Source: Blumeriella jaapii (lineage: Eukaryota; Ascomycota; Leotiomycetes; Helotiales; Drepanopezizaceae). Taken from it: DNA of 64,000 nucleotides. The DNA lies in assembly GCA_009599575.1 (NCBI GenBank), contig VWND01000012.1, positions 310,001 to 374,000 of the forward strand, read 5' to 3'. Positions 1-12,752 of this stretch are shown here, piece by piece (position 1 is the first letter of the stretch; each line of letters starts with the position of its first letter). The notes beneath the pieces were generated by a model. That model saw only the letters and a list, made by a program, of their open reading frames with translations, did no database searches and was not told where the DNA came from. The translations under genes were made by a program, and so were the position numbers.

Positions 1-640
1 CTACGACTTAAAAGATTTTTTATATAATATTATTCGCAGCTGTATTATATAAAAAACTTTTAATAGCTTTTTTTATTCTACGTATAATTATTAAATTATA
101 AAAATGCAATATATTTCAGAAACGTTTGAAATTACGGTCAGGCAATTTTAAACCGTGCGAAATTTAAAATTCGAAAATCGCTTTTTTGTTTAAAAATAAT
201 AAATCGAATATTGATTCGTACGCTTCGACCGCTACGCTCGGCCCTTTTAAATTAGATTTCTTTTGGTTAAACGCTTGGCGAAAATTCAACTTTTTGATTT
301 TACGCTTTGTGATTATAGCAATTACAATTTGCGGCTTTTTATTAAAAATAGTAAGAAAATGGCTGTACGTATATTAGCCTGAGCCACGGAATATCGAAAC
401 CGTGGATTATATAGCAATATTATATTAATTTAGTCAATTTATTAAAAAATAAGTTTTTTAATATATTATTTAAATATTTGAACGCAATTTTATTTTATTT
501 AATTCTTTTAGAAAACACAAAAATCTTTTTAATAGCTCCCTTATTAAAAACGATTTTTTTTACATTAAAAACTTTTAATTTGCAATTTCAGAAAACATTT
601 ATTTATTTAATTCAAATCTTATTAACATTTTCGCTAATAT

Positions 641-1500
641 TATAAACAACGACGCTTTTCGTTTTTTTATACGAGGCCGTATGCCCTTTTTTGGCTTTTT
701 TAGTGCACTTTTATTTAATAGCGCCAATATTACCGATTTTATCGAGAAATATAAAAAAATCTGTAAGGATTTCGGAGTTTTTAAAATTGAAATATTCGAT
801 AAAATCTTTCGCTATTATAACCCAATTATTAAAAATATTATTAAATCGATAAATAAATAAAAAGCTATTAAGACTCGAAATTGGCGTAAACTAGTTAAAG
901 CTTTGAAATCGGAATTCCGAAACTACGATCGTTAGCAAATCCGCGATATTATCGCTTTTTTTAAGCAGTTTGTTATAATAATTCGCTAAATCAAAAAACT
1001 TAAAGCTTATTATCGTATTTATATAAGGGTTTCTGACGTTTTCGTTAACAAAAAAGTTTTAAGCGAAATTAAATAGAAAAAATTGTTTTTATTTGGCTTT
1101 CCAATTAACATTCGCAACAAAATTATTAAGTATTTTAAAATTAATAAATAAATTTTTGAAATTTTCGATTAGTATTTTAAATTTATAAAATTCGTTTTTA
1201 AACAAAACCAAAACGAACGTATTATCGAAGCCATAAACTAAAAAAAATCTTTATTTTTTACTTATAAAAAAAACGTGGAAGTTTTAGTATAAGAATATGC
1301 CTAGCTATTAAAAATTACCGAAATCGCTAAAAAACAGCCAGTTATTATACTATTTAATCGTTCTGCAGAATTTATTAGCTTGGAAAAGCTTAACAAAAAT
1401 ATCGAAATTTTCGTATTAAAATTTACCGATATTAAAATTTAAGGATTTTAAAGCAAAATCGAAAATCTTATATAATAGCAGAAAAAACTTTTTTACGTTA
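641..1500 (+). pseudogene. E1a gag remnant
   Basis: Broken gag-like frame. The readable stretch starts near 668 with a glycine/phenylalanine-rich segment, followed by ITDFIEKYKKICKDFGV, a tryptophan-containing RNWRKLVKALKSEFR segment near 870-915, and a KKVLSEIK-type segment near 1,050. This order matches the capsid region of ascomycete Gypsy gag proteins (FxGxNVTDFLExYExLCEDYGL, then W..LKxALLxEYRxxD). Premature TAA/TAG codons interrupt it. A candidate zinc-knuckle remnant lies near 1,800-1,860, but its cysteines are partly lost, as expected from G-to-A change in TGY codons. The homologous gag in copy b is open for 88 codons (31,764-32,030). Confidence 0.7.
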
Positions 1501-2639
1501 ATTCAAATAATAAAAACGATTAAAATAGCTTTTATAATAATTATTTTTTTTAAAATACGCGAAGCGATTAGCTTCGCCAAGCTATCGTAGAAGTAATAGC
1601 TGCCTAATAGCAACTTTTTTATATTAGCGATTAAAATCAGCGAAATATTAATTATAATAATAATTATCAAAGGAAAAAAGGAAACCAACGCGGAAATCAA
1701 AATCGCGGCTACTAAAATAATAAAAGTAATTATTAAAACAGATTCCGTAGCCTTAAATATAAATTTTGTAATAATAAAGAAATTTATTGCGAAAAATCTT
1801 ATATTCGCTTTAAATGCAAAGCATTTAATTTTTATATAAATAATAGTATTTGTTATATTAATAAATACGGAGCAATTTGCTTCGGACCGACGGAAGCAGA
1901 AATAGGCCTTTTTAACAAAGCTGAAAACCAAAGCTGGTTGAATATTATTCGCTTAAAAGTGAGAAGTACGGAATAGAACGATTGCTTGAAAAACAGAAAA
2001 AATACAAAAACGATTTTTATTAGTAAAAGAAAAAACATTTCCGAAGGCGTACTAATTAAGAAAAAAACTTTTATTTCAAATATAAATAAAGTTTAAATAT
2101 ATAAATAAAAAACAAATATATATATTGCTAATACAAATATCGCATTTGCAGATATTATAGCTGTATAATTAAGCCAGCGAATTATAAAAAAGCAAAATGC
2201 TTCTGTTTTATTCGCTAAACTAATTGGTATAAAAAAAAACGTTAGAATCGAAAGGGAAAAAGATTTTGGAATTCGAAAAGAAACCGATGAAACTATTAAA
2301 AAAACGCTTATAATAAAAAAAATTAACGACGATATAAAAAATATCGATATCGATACTTCGGTTTAAATTATTCAGAAAATATCAGCTTTTAAACGTTTAT
2401 TATTAATGCGAAGCGAAAAATAGATCGACAAATATATTAGCTCCGAAGCCGTCGACGAAGCTATTAAAAGAATTATAAAATAAAAAATTAAATTGAAATT
2501 CAGCGATTTATTTAATATAAAAAGGAAATTCGATAAAATTATTAATAAACAAATTTTTGTATTAAAAAAAAACAAAAAAGTTGAAATTATTCGAAGAGAA
2601 AACGATTTTGAATTGGAAAAAAATTAAAAAGAAATTTAC

Positions 2640-5600
2640 AATATCGCAATTAATTTAGCCGATAAAAAGAAATTTTCGGAAAAAATTAGTTTTTTAATTT
2701 TCGCTATAAAAATTTAAAAATTAAAACGACGAAACTGCTTTTATACGGCTATAAAAACGCTAAAAATAAAAATTATGCTTAAAAAAAGTACGATCGCTTT
2801 CGTTTTATTCGATAATAAAACCGAAATTAATTATATAAATTAAAAAACAGCCGAAGCTAATAGTATTTCGATTATTACCGATAAGCGAATAATTTATATT
2901 ACCGTTAATAAAAATACGATTAAATTCGATGAAATTGTACGAAATATAAAAGTCGACGTTGAAAGTATTATTATTTATAAAAACTTTTTGATAATAAAAA
3001 ATGCTTTTATCTTATTATTTTTGAAATACTTTGGATTTTGGAAAATTTCGTTAATTTTAAATATACCGAAAACGGCCAAATAAAAACTTTTTTCTGAAAC
3101 TAAAACCGATTTTTTTAAAGCCAAATTATCGTCGCCGGCGACAAAGTCTTTTTAATCGACGTTTTATCGGAAAACGAATAGCCGGCTTTGGTTTTAAAAC
3201 AAACGCTAAGCTATAACAAAACCTGGAAAATACTCGATTAAAAGCATTTACGTTATTAATCGAAATGACATCGCGAATAAAATTAATTAATATTAATATT
3301 TTTGGCTATTAATTCGGAAATAAAAATTTCGAAGATTTCGTTTTCGTATTAAACAAATCCGATTTATATATTTTATTTTTTTATATTAATATTAGCATTT
3401 TTTATAAGCGCAAAGCTGATAAAATACGATTCGTAAATCTTGGCGAATCCGGTAAAAATATTTTCGGAAAAATAAACGATTAATTTGAAAAAAATAAAAT
3501 AATAAAACCATTTTAATTAATTATTAGCGAATTCGAAAAACTTATTACCGGCCGATTTTCCAGCTTATTATTTGGCAATCGATTTACAAAAAAACGATTT
3601 GACAATTTAATAATCGGGATCCAATTTTTGCTAAAAAAAAAAAAAATTTTATACGAAATCTTACGCAACCGAAAAAAAGCTATAGCTTTCGATTTTACCG
3701 AAATAGGCCAATTCAGCTTTGACGTTACGCCTTATATCGATATCAAAATTATGTTTTACGAAGCTTGGCAAAAAAAAACCTTTTTAATTTCTAAAGCTTT
3801 TCAGGATAAAATAATCGAAATATTAAAAAAACGAATTAAGCAAAGGATTTTCGAATTTTGCCACGGCTTATACAAAAACAAATAGTTTATCGTTGCGAAA
3901 AAAAAGAAAAATATTTACAAACTTATTATCGCAATTATCGAAATAAACAAAATAATAATACGAAACGCTAACGTGCTATTTAACGTCGATTAATTTTCAA
4001 ACGAATTCGCAAAATTAACAATCGCTTTTTTTTTCGATCTGTTTTCCGGCTACGACTATTTAATATTTGATTTACGATTTCGAAATATAACGACAATTCA
4101 AATACTAATCGGTTTGCTACGTATAACGAAAGTATTTATAAAAGCTATTAATTTAATCGCTTAATTCGTAAAAATCGTATATAAGATTTTTATAATTTGC
4201 ATTTTTAATATTGCTTTTTTTTACGTTGACGACGTTGAAATAAAAGATTTTAAATTATATTATGATAATAAAAAGATTTTTTTTAAAATTCGACGTTATA
4301 TAATAAAATATATTTAAAATATCGATAAAATTATAATTTGTTCGAAAAAACCAAAGCTATTATTAGCCTTCGATTAAAATTCTGCATATCCGAAATAAAT
4401 ATCGTTGGCTATATAATTAACAGCGCTGGCCGCTATTTTTAACGAAAGAAAATTAAAAAAAAATGCGAATAAAAAAGATATAAAAATATCACCGAGGCCA
4501 AAGCTTTTATTAGCGTTGTAATTTACTACCGCAATTAAATTAAAAACTTTTTTTAAAAAGCTGCATTTATTTACGCTACGATAAAAAAAAAAATCGATTT
4601 CGTTTGAAAAAAAAAACAAAGCAAAATTATAAAAGTTTTTAAAAACGATCTTTTATCGGCCTTATTATTTATACGGATCGATTACAACCCAAACGCAAAA
4701 GAAATTATTCTGATTATCGACGTTAATATTTTCGGTTAAAAAGCTGTATTATAATAAATCGATAAAAACAAAAAACGACATTTTTTACGATTCGAAAGCG
4801 GTTTATGGTTTTTCGCGGAAATACGCTACGATGCTACCAAACGAAAATATCGAAGCGCTTTTAAAATAATAAAAAAAATAAAAAGCGAATTATACGATGT
4901 ATATTTTATTTTGGAAATAAACGCAAAAGTTTTTGTCGATCAATTAAACGAAAAAACTAATAATTTATCAAAAGCGCTCGTTATTAATTAAATAGTTTAA
5001 ATGCGATTTATAGATTTCGAAGTCAGGCATATTAAAAAAATAATTAATATAACGGCAAACGGCTTTTCCAAACGAAAACGCTTTTATTCGTTTGATTTCG
5101 CTAAATAAAACGAATAAAATATTAACGAATAAATCGCTAACGAAATCGGCTGTTTTGCTATTTACGCTTTAAGTTTTATAAAACCAAAACTATTCGCGTT
5201 GCTATTTCGGCTGGCATCGCGAATAAAAAACATTAATTCTCGGGCCGAAAAAGCATTCGCGTTATTATTTCGGCTAGCACCGCGAATAAATTTAATCGAA
5301 AACGATCGGAATAAGCCGATTAACGACGAAAACAAACTTTTAATCGATAATTACGAAACCGAAGATTTTTATTTAATCGCATATTATTTAATTATTTTAT
5401 TCAAACCATTTAACGTGCTAAATTATTAATTTAAATTATTTAAAAACCAGGCTTTCGATTATATTTTAACCGATAAAAAATTATATAAAATGGAAAATAA
5501 TATATATTAAAAACGCTTAATAATAAATAATAAAACCGATAAATTTCAAGTTATAAAAAAAGCCTACGAAAAAATGTTTTATAAAAAAACTAAAACCATT

Positions 5601-6690
5601 TATTACCGAATTAAAAACGATTTTTAATAGAAAAAATATTTCGAAAATTGCAAAGCTTTCGTTAAAAATTGCATTTTTTATTAAAAACGAAAGCCTGGCC
5701 GAAAAAAAATTTTATTATATTCGATATGATTTTTTGAAATTTGAAAAAAAGTTAATTTCGATATTATACGCGTACCGATTACCGACCGCGAATATACGTG
5801 CTTCGTATTCGCTATCGACGATTTGTTCGGATAGTTTAAAAAAAGACTTTTTCGAAACGTTATTTCCGAAGTTATAACGATTTTTTTTTAAAAAAACGTT
5901 GTATATCGATACGATTTATTTAGCAAATTAAACGTCGATAATAAATTCGAAAATAAAAGCGTTATCGAAACTTTTATAAAAAAATACGAGATTTAACGCA
6001 TTTAAATCTCAGCTTATAATTCGAAAAGCAACGGATTCGTTAAACGAAGTTATAAAAATATTTTTAACGGTTTTTTAAAAGTCATTCGAAAAAATTATAA
6101 ACGTTAGTCGCGGAAATTTTCGAAAATGCTTTTTGCTATGCGTATATGCATATACGCTTTTATTAAAATAATTTTATTTTTTATTTAATACGGCAAAAAC
6201 GCTCGATTGCTTTTGGAAATAAAATGGCTTATATAAAGGTTTTATAATATAATTAAAATAAAAACAAAAGCAGATTTATTAATAATAAAAATTAAACAGC
6301 TAAATTACCGCGATATAAATATAAAAAAAATAATCTTAAAAAAAAAAAAGTATAAAAAAACGGCTAAAAAAATTTGGGATAAAACCAAAGTTTTAAAAAA
6401 AACGCTAATTAAAAAAAAAGATTTGATTTTAATTTACGACGTTTAGCGCGTTATTAACAAATCGGCCGATATTAAACTTAATTATAAATAGCTCGGATTT
6501 TACGAAATATATAAGGCCGAATTAAATAAAAGTTATTATAAACTTACGGAATTCGATAAAACAAAATTAAAAAAAACGTTCGCCGCTAACCGGTTAAAAC
6601 GATTTTATAAAAAAAATCAGCAAGTTTATTTTTTAGATTCTGATTTAAACAGCGATTTCGATTTTAGCGAATCCGACGACGATTTCGATT
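2640..6690 (+). pseudogene. E1a pol remnant (PR-RT-RNaseH-INT)
   Basis: Gypsy pol read through RIP stops. A degenerate protease region lies at about 2,640-3,000. The RT begins in the open stretch 3,628-3,885 (fingers, ending CHGLYKNK), followed by FFFDLFSGYD near 4,030-4,060 and the catalytic FYVDDVEIKD at about 4,218-4,247. RNase H follows at about 4,620-5,090, ending with a FEVRHIKK-like segment. The integrase core near 5,760-6,100 includes the ISAYNSKSNGFVKRSYK segment from about 6,007. The integrase C-terminus reaches FAANRLKRFYKKN near 6,580-6,618. A very acidic tail (SDLNSDFDFSESDDDFD) runs to about 6,690. The domain order RT-RH-INT defines Ty3/Gypsy. Confidence 0.82.
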
Positions 6691-6699
6691 AAAACGATT

Positions 6700-7334
6700 A
6701 TATTTTTAAAAAAAAAAACTTTTTAAAAAAGTTTGAAAACAGCCGAACGATAATCCCGCTGTTAAAACTATAATTTAAATCGTGATTTTACTTATAACCG
6801 AAAAGAAAAAAAATGCTTATAAAATTGTTTATTAATTGTTTTATTATTTTTATTATTTATTATTTTTCTTTTTATTATATACTGTTTTATTGTTTTTGTT
6901 TTGCTTGCTTATATATAATTTAATTATTTTGTTTTATATACGCTGTTTATTCTGAAGACTTTTTTTTATATTATTTGAGATATTTATATTTTTTTTTGTT
7001 TAACTATACTTTTGTTTATTAAAACAAAAGTTTTGTATATATTTAAGCCGCATATTTAATATATTTATATTATTCGCATATTTTACGAAAACTATTTTTT
7101 ATACATTTTATTATTTGCTATTTTTTGTATTATTTATTTTTTTCGCTGTTTTAAACGGATGCTTGCTTAAATAATTATAATTTATTAAAAAAACAGCATA
7201 CGGATTTCCGTGATTTTTAAATACAAATATTTTATAATTTTCGTATTTTTTCCTAACCATTTTTTAATAAACGCAACATATTTTTTTAATTAACAAATCT
7301 ATCGATATTATATCGTTTTTTAAGCAAAGCGTTA
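6700..7334 (+). other. Pol to extra-ORF spacer in E1a
   Basis: Extremely T-rich spacer between the integrase tail and the additional coding segment. It is conserved, inverted, at 25,384-25,980 in copy b. I see no frame in it. The site aaagcgttattaaat near 7,328-7,342 is the empty counterpart of the E2 insertion site in copy b. Confidence 0.55.
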
Positions 7335-7339
7335 TTAAA

Positions 7340-10300
7340 TTTAGCAAACTTATTTTTAATTTATTTTAAAACGGAATTATTATACGCAATCTTTTCGAAT
7401 TTAAGCAAATATATAATACCGCAATTTCAAATTAACAAACAGCTTTCGTAAAAATATTTATAAAACAATTCGATATAATAATTAAAAACGTCAACGAATT
7501 TTTATTCGACTACGAAAGTTTCGTTAAAGCTAAATTCGTTCGCAAAAGTTTTAATTACGATAAGTTTTTATTAAATTATAATAACGTTTTAAAAGCTTTC
7601 GCCGAAGCAAAAAAAGCTCGAAATAATAAAAAGAAAATAATAAACCGGGTTTTACGCTTTTTGTTAAATCAACGAAAAAAAAATATTTAAAAATACGTTT
7701 TTAGCAAAATTACTAATATTATTCCATTTCGGCATTTCGCTCGCTTTTTCGAAATTATTATTTTTACGAAAAAAAAAATCTGGATACTAAACGCTTATAT
7801 TTTTAAAACGTAAGCTTTAAAAGCCAATAACCCAAAAGCCCGCAGGTTTACAAGCTTTTTTACAACTGTTTGCAAACTGATCGACGACGTTATATAATCG
7901 CTAAAAAAAGTTTTAATCGGCTGCGAAACTTCGAATTTAATTTTTTTTTAAAACAAAAAATTAAACGTCGCTAAATACGGCATTTTTATACCGAAAAAAA
8001 AAAACGACGCTATTTCGATATTTCAAATTTACGACGACGAAAAAAACGAGGAAGCTAATATTATTTTCGTTTAATTCGAAAAAACATACGCGGTAGCAAT
8101 TAATATTTTTAAAATAACTAAAACAATTCGGCGATTTTTATTTTCAATTGTCGAAAACGAATCCGAAAATAAAACCAAAAGCGTAATAGCAAACAACCGC
8201 TTATTCGAATACAAAAAACCTATTGTATTTATAAAAACGATTCCGAAAAAAATAAAAATAAAAAACGTAAAAAAGCGCGCCGATATTTTCGAAACTTTTT
8301 TTATTCGAAAAAGAAAATTATTCGCGTCGTTAGCAAAAAAAGCACCGCGAATAAAATCAGCCGGAAATCGACGCCGAGCTATAAATTTTAAAACAATTAA
8401 TAAAAAACGCGACGATTTTACGAAATTAAATTCGAAAAACGCCGGCATTCCGAAAAAAAAAAGAATTTAAACGATTTTGAATTTGATTTTTCGAAATTAA
8501 ATACGCAAATATCAAAAACGTTTGCTGCGTTTAAAAACGTCGTATTATTATCGCTAATATTTCAGATTTTAATAAAAGCATTTAAAATCTCGATTATTAT
8601 ACGATTCGACCGGAAAAGCTTAAAAAAAAATATCGAAATTATCGCGGAAGAAATTATACAAAAAATACAAAATTAAATTATTTTGTTTAAAACTTTCGTT
8701 TTCGACGACGAAACGATTCAAAAGTTTTATTTCGATATTTTTATATAAAAATCAAATAAATTCGTTAGCTTTTTTTTTTTTGTTTCGAACGAAAACTAAA
8801 TTAAATTTTTTTCGGAAAATTGCAAATATAATACGCCGAAACAAATAAAAAAGATTTTTAAAAACGATAATCCGTTTTTATTCGAGTTTTTTTTCGTTAA
8901 AAAACTTCGATTTTTTAATTTCGTTTTTACGAATAACGTTAACGCTAAAAAAAACGGCAAGTTCTGCTATTTTTATATACGTTATTACGCGGCGTATTAC
9001 GATTTAATTATAAAAAAAATCGACGTTATCGATTTTGCTAATCGATTCGCTGTTATTAAAATTCGGATTACGACGTATTCGAAATTGATTTTAATAATTA
9101 ATTTATATTCCGACGAAAAATTGCGAAAATTATTTAAGCATATGCTAAAGCTTATTTAAGCTACGCAAATTTTAAAACAGATTTTAAAGCTTTTAGCGCG
9201 ATTATAAAACTCGATTAAAACGTAAAAAAATAAAAGCAACGAGTATTTTCAAAAGCCGATTTTTCTGGCCTTTCGACCGAAGGTATATTTTAGAGTTTAT
9301 TCGAATTAAATTGCGAATTCGTTAATTACGCAAGGTTTTACAAAAGAGAAAACAAGCTATTGCTATATTTTATAAAAAAAAAAATAGCTATATATAAGTA
9401 TTATTTCCGATTAATTAAAACCCAAAAAGCGCTTATAGCTTTTTTCGCTAATATATTTTACAGTTTTATTTAATAAGTTTTTAAAATATATCCCGGCTTT
9501 TACTTCGCTGTTTTGATTATCCGGAATTTTAAAAACTGCCGTTTCGTAGCATATTTTAACGTTTCGATCGCTTTAGGTTTCGCTAGTCCCGACCGTATTA
9601 CGGTTATAAAATTCGATATCGCCGATTTTTAAAAAAAGAAAAAAATCGAAGATTTTATCGACGCTATTTTCGATTATTACGTTTTGCTTGCATTCGTATA
9701 TAATTCGGAAATAATCGAAGCTTATTTACAATTATACCACGACGCTAAGCTAATTAAAACCATTTAAAAAAGCCCAGCTTTTTCGTATTTTAGCGCGTTT
9801 AAAACAGTGGCCTCGGCTATTTTATCGAATTACGAAATCGAAAATTACGAAATAAAAAATAAAATAATTTTTATCAGTTTTTCGATTAAACAAAAAGTTT
9901 TCGTCAAATTCAGGATTTAAAAAATCGACGGCGCGATATTAATTTATTCGAATAATTATACGGCGCAAAAATACAAAAACTATTTCGAAAACGACGCTTC
10001 GATAAACTATTTGATATTGTTTATATTGCGACGAAAGCAATTATAACATTTTCGGTGGTTTCGATTGCAAACGATTATTTCCGAACCATTTCGTAAAATA
10101 GTTTTTTTTACAGGCTTCGGAGCCTTTTTAAAAACATTCGTCGGTAAATAACCGTAGTCCGATTTATTAGTTTTACGCGAAGCAAAAGCGTTAATCGGTT
10201 TTAATTACGACGAATTAATCGATTATTTTTACGATTTTAATATAAGACTTTTTAGCGCTTTTTGTAAAGCGTAAAATTACGTATAAAAACTGAAATTTAT

Positions 10301-10560
10301 TATTTACGAAGAAAAGTCGTGGAAAGCATCCGTCGCGGCGACATTTAATAATATTATCGACGAAAAAGCTATCAGAACGTTCGTAGATTTAAACGATACT
10401 TCGATTGATATTTTATTAAGCTATTTTTTAAAAAAGCAAAATAAATAAAGTGATTTAAACGACAAGCGAAACGCTACCCTTCCGCAGAAGCTAATAGCAA
10501 AAAGGCTAAAAACGAATTAAAAAACCGAAAAAATATAAAGCAAAAAAGTTTGGTTTGTGA
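7340..10560 (+). pseudogene. E1a additional coding region of unknown function
   Basis: After the integrase there is about 3.2 kb that reads as protein in the plus direction across RIP stops. A long frame runs from about 7,470 to 8,460 (charged, with AKKARNNKKKIINRVLRF near 7,610-7,665). A second lies near 8,930-9,200 and a third at about 9,240-10,510, including LREAKALIGFNYDELIDYF near 10,180. I recognise no domain and no catalytic motif. The segment is shared by copies b (10,927-12,454) and c (33,051-34,200), so it belongs to the element. Minus-strand frames in the same DNA (8,071-8,448 here, and the inverted 11,344-11,721 in copy b) are also open and cannot be excluded. It could be an envelope-like, accessory or captured gene. 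Confidence 0.55.
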
Positions 10561-10661
10561 TTAATTAGTTTTTAAATTATAAAAAATAAATTAGATTGCA
10601 CTTTTTGAAGTTTTTCTTTGGTCGTAGTCAAAAACGATTACGTATATTATTTAAGACAGAA

Positions 10662-10926
10662 TATAAAACGGTAATACTTTGTATTAATAAGAGTTGATAG
10701 TTTTAGCTATGATCGAGGCATAAATCTTTTTAAAACTCCTTGCTATTAACCACTTTTAACAGGTATAAAAGCAAAGCATTCTTTTAAATAGTACTATAGG
10801 CACGCAGTCCAATTTATACTTTTACTCATTTTTTTTTTCCTTTTTTCAGTCTCTTCTAGGGATTCCCTAGACTATTACCCACCGATATGTGGCCGTACCA
10901 GTCTGGTTTTCCTACCTACTTTTATA
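10662..10926 (+). repeat. 3' LTR of E1 copy a
   Basis: 265 bp, related to 34,327-34,593 (direct) and 32,803-33,050 (inverted). The best-preserved ends in the family are TGTAAAAC and CTTTTACA, perfect inverted termini; here they read tataaaac and cttttata through C-to-T and G-to-A change. The DNA after 10,926 is the truncated end of inverted copy b, so no TSD is visible. Confidence 0.85.
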
Positions 10927-12454
10927 TTACCGTTTTCAAAAGTTTTTTTATTTATTTTAGCGTATTATATTTATAATTTTCCGAAAAAAACTTGATTTAG
11001 TTTTCGTTCGAAGCAAAAAAAAAAGCTGACGGATTTATTTAATTTTTATATAAAAATATCGAAATAAAACTTTTGAATCGTAACGTCGTCGAAAGCGAAA
11101 ATTTTAAGCAGGATAATTTAATTTTATATTTTTTATATAATTTTTTCCGCGATAATTTCGATATTTTTTTTTAAGCTTTTTCGGTCGAATCGTATAATAA
11201 TCGAAATTTTAAATGCTTTTATTAGCGTTTAAAATATTAGCGGTAATAATACGACGTTTTTAAACGCAGCAAATGTTTTTAGTATTTGCGTATTTAATTT
11301 CGAAAAATCAAATTCAAAATCGTTTAAATTTTTTTTTTTCGGAATGCCGGAATTTTCTAAATCTGATTTTATAAAATCGTCGCGTTTTTTATTAATTAAT
11401 TTAAAAGTTATAATTCGGCGTCGATTTTCGGCTGTTTTTATTCGCGGTGTTTTTTTTGCTAACGACGTAAATAATTTTTTTTTTCGAATAAAAAAAGTTT
11501 CGAAAATATCGGCGCGCTTTTCTGCGTTTTTTGTTTTTATTTTTTTCGCAATTATTTTTACAAATATAATAGATTTTTTGTATTCGAATAATCGATTATT
11601 TGCTATTATACTTTTGATTTCGTTTTCGGATTCGTTTTCGATAATTAAAAATAAAACTCGTCGAATTGTTTTAGCTGTTTTAAAAGTATTAATTGCTACC
11701 GCGTATATTTTTTCGAATTAAACGAAAATAATATTAATTTTTTCGTTTTTTTCGTTGTTGTAAATTTAAAATATCGGAATAACATCGTTTTTTTTTTCGG
11801 TATAAAAATACCGCATTTGGCGACGCTTAGTTTTTTGCTTTAAAAAAAAATTAAATTTAAAGTTTCGCAACCGATTAAAATTTTTTTTAATAATTGCATA
11901 ACGTCGTCGACCAATTTGCAAACGGCTGTAAAAAAGCTTGTAAATCTGCGAGCTTTTGAATTATTAGTTTTTAAAACTTGCGTTTTAAAAATATAAGCGT
12001 TTAATATTTAAACTTTTTTTTTCGTAAAAATAATAATTTCGAAAAAGCGAGCGAAATGCCGAAATAAAATAATACCGGTGATTTTATTAAAAACGTATTT
12101 TTAAATATTTTTTTTTCGTTGATTTAGTAAACAGCGCAAAACTCGGTTTATTATTTTTTTTTTATTATTTCGAATTTTTTTTGCTTCGGCGAAAGCTTTT
12201 AAAGCGTTATCGTAATTTAATAAAAACTTATCGTAATTAAAGCTTTTGCGAACGAATTCAGCTTTAATAAAGTTTTCGTAATCGAATAAAAATTCGTTAA
12301 CGTTTTTAATTATTATATCGAATTATTTTATAAATGTTTTTACGAAAGCAATTTATTAATTTAAAATAACGGTATTATATATTTGCTTAAATTCGGAGAA
12401 ATTACGTATAATAGTTCCGTTTCAAAATAAATTAAAAATAAATTTGCTAGGTTT
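10927..12454 (-). pseudogene. E1b additional coding region, truncated
   Basis: Inverted counterpart of about 7,335-8,870. The readable frame is on the minus strand and aligns over its whole length with copy a. An antisense frame at 11,344-11,721 (125 codons, plus) is open in both copies but is probably a by-product. Function is unknown. The segment ends abruptly at 10,927 next to an LTR. Confidence 0.6.
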
Positions 12455-12459
12455 AATAA

Positions 12460-12752
12460 TGTAACGATCTAATCAGTCGAAGGGCTGGGAGATTAGTCAA
12501 CTGGTCGCCGTGTTCACATGGTATGAAACGAGCCTTTGGTTTTGTAACAAAGATATTCATTTAGAATTAACAATTGCAGAAGGCAGAGGTTGCTAAGGGA
12601 AGAAAGCCTTATATACATAATAATTTCCACAGTTGATGGGAGACCCACCAGGAGACCAGAGAGCTTGCAGCTATACGTAGTTGCTGGAAAGCTTGCAGCT
12701 ATACGTAGTTGCTGGAGTGACACGCGAAATAGCAACAGAATGAATCGTTATA
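12460..12752 (-). repeat. E2 3' LTR
   Basis: 293 bp, starting tgtaacgatc and ending tcgttata. It includes a tandem 28-bp duplication (12,663-12,690 and 12,691-12,718). It keeps normal base composition beside very AT-rich internal DNA. Confidence 0.9.

Larger units (their letters stand above)
1..10926 (+). mobile_element. E1 copy a: Ty3/Gypsy retrotransposon, 5' end off-window
   Basis: Plus-strand Gypsy element with the order gag, protease, RT, RNase H, integrase, then about 3.2 kb of extra coding sequence and a 3' LTR (10,662-10,926). Base 1 corresponds to about base 32,690 of the inverted copy b. About 110 bp of leader and the 5' LTR must therefore lie left of the window, for a total near 11.3 kb. 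The gag and pol remnants read in conserved order despite many stops, so the element is complete but dead. The polyprotein resembles the large group of ascomycete Gypsy elements whose RT has a YVDD box and whose integrase ends in an AxNRLKRF-type motif. Confidence 0.85.

Noticed and set aside
8071..8448. Minus-strand 125-codon frame, also open in copy b at 11,344-11,721 (plus)
   Set aside because: It lies antisense to the element's own additional coding frame, which is longer and runs continuously with pol. AT-rich RIP-mutated DNA leaves many chance frames. Kept only as an alternative in the feature note.
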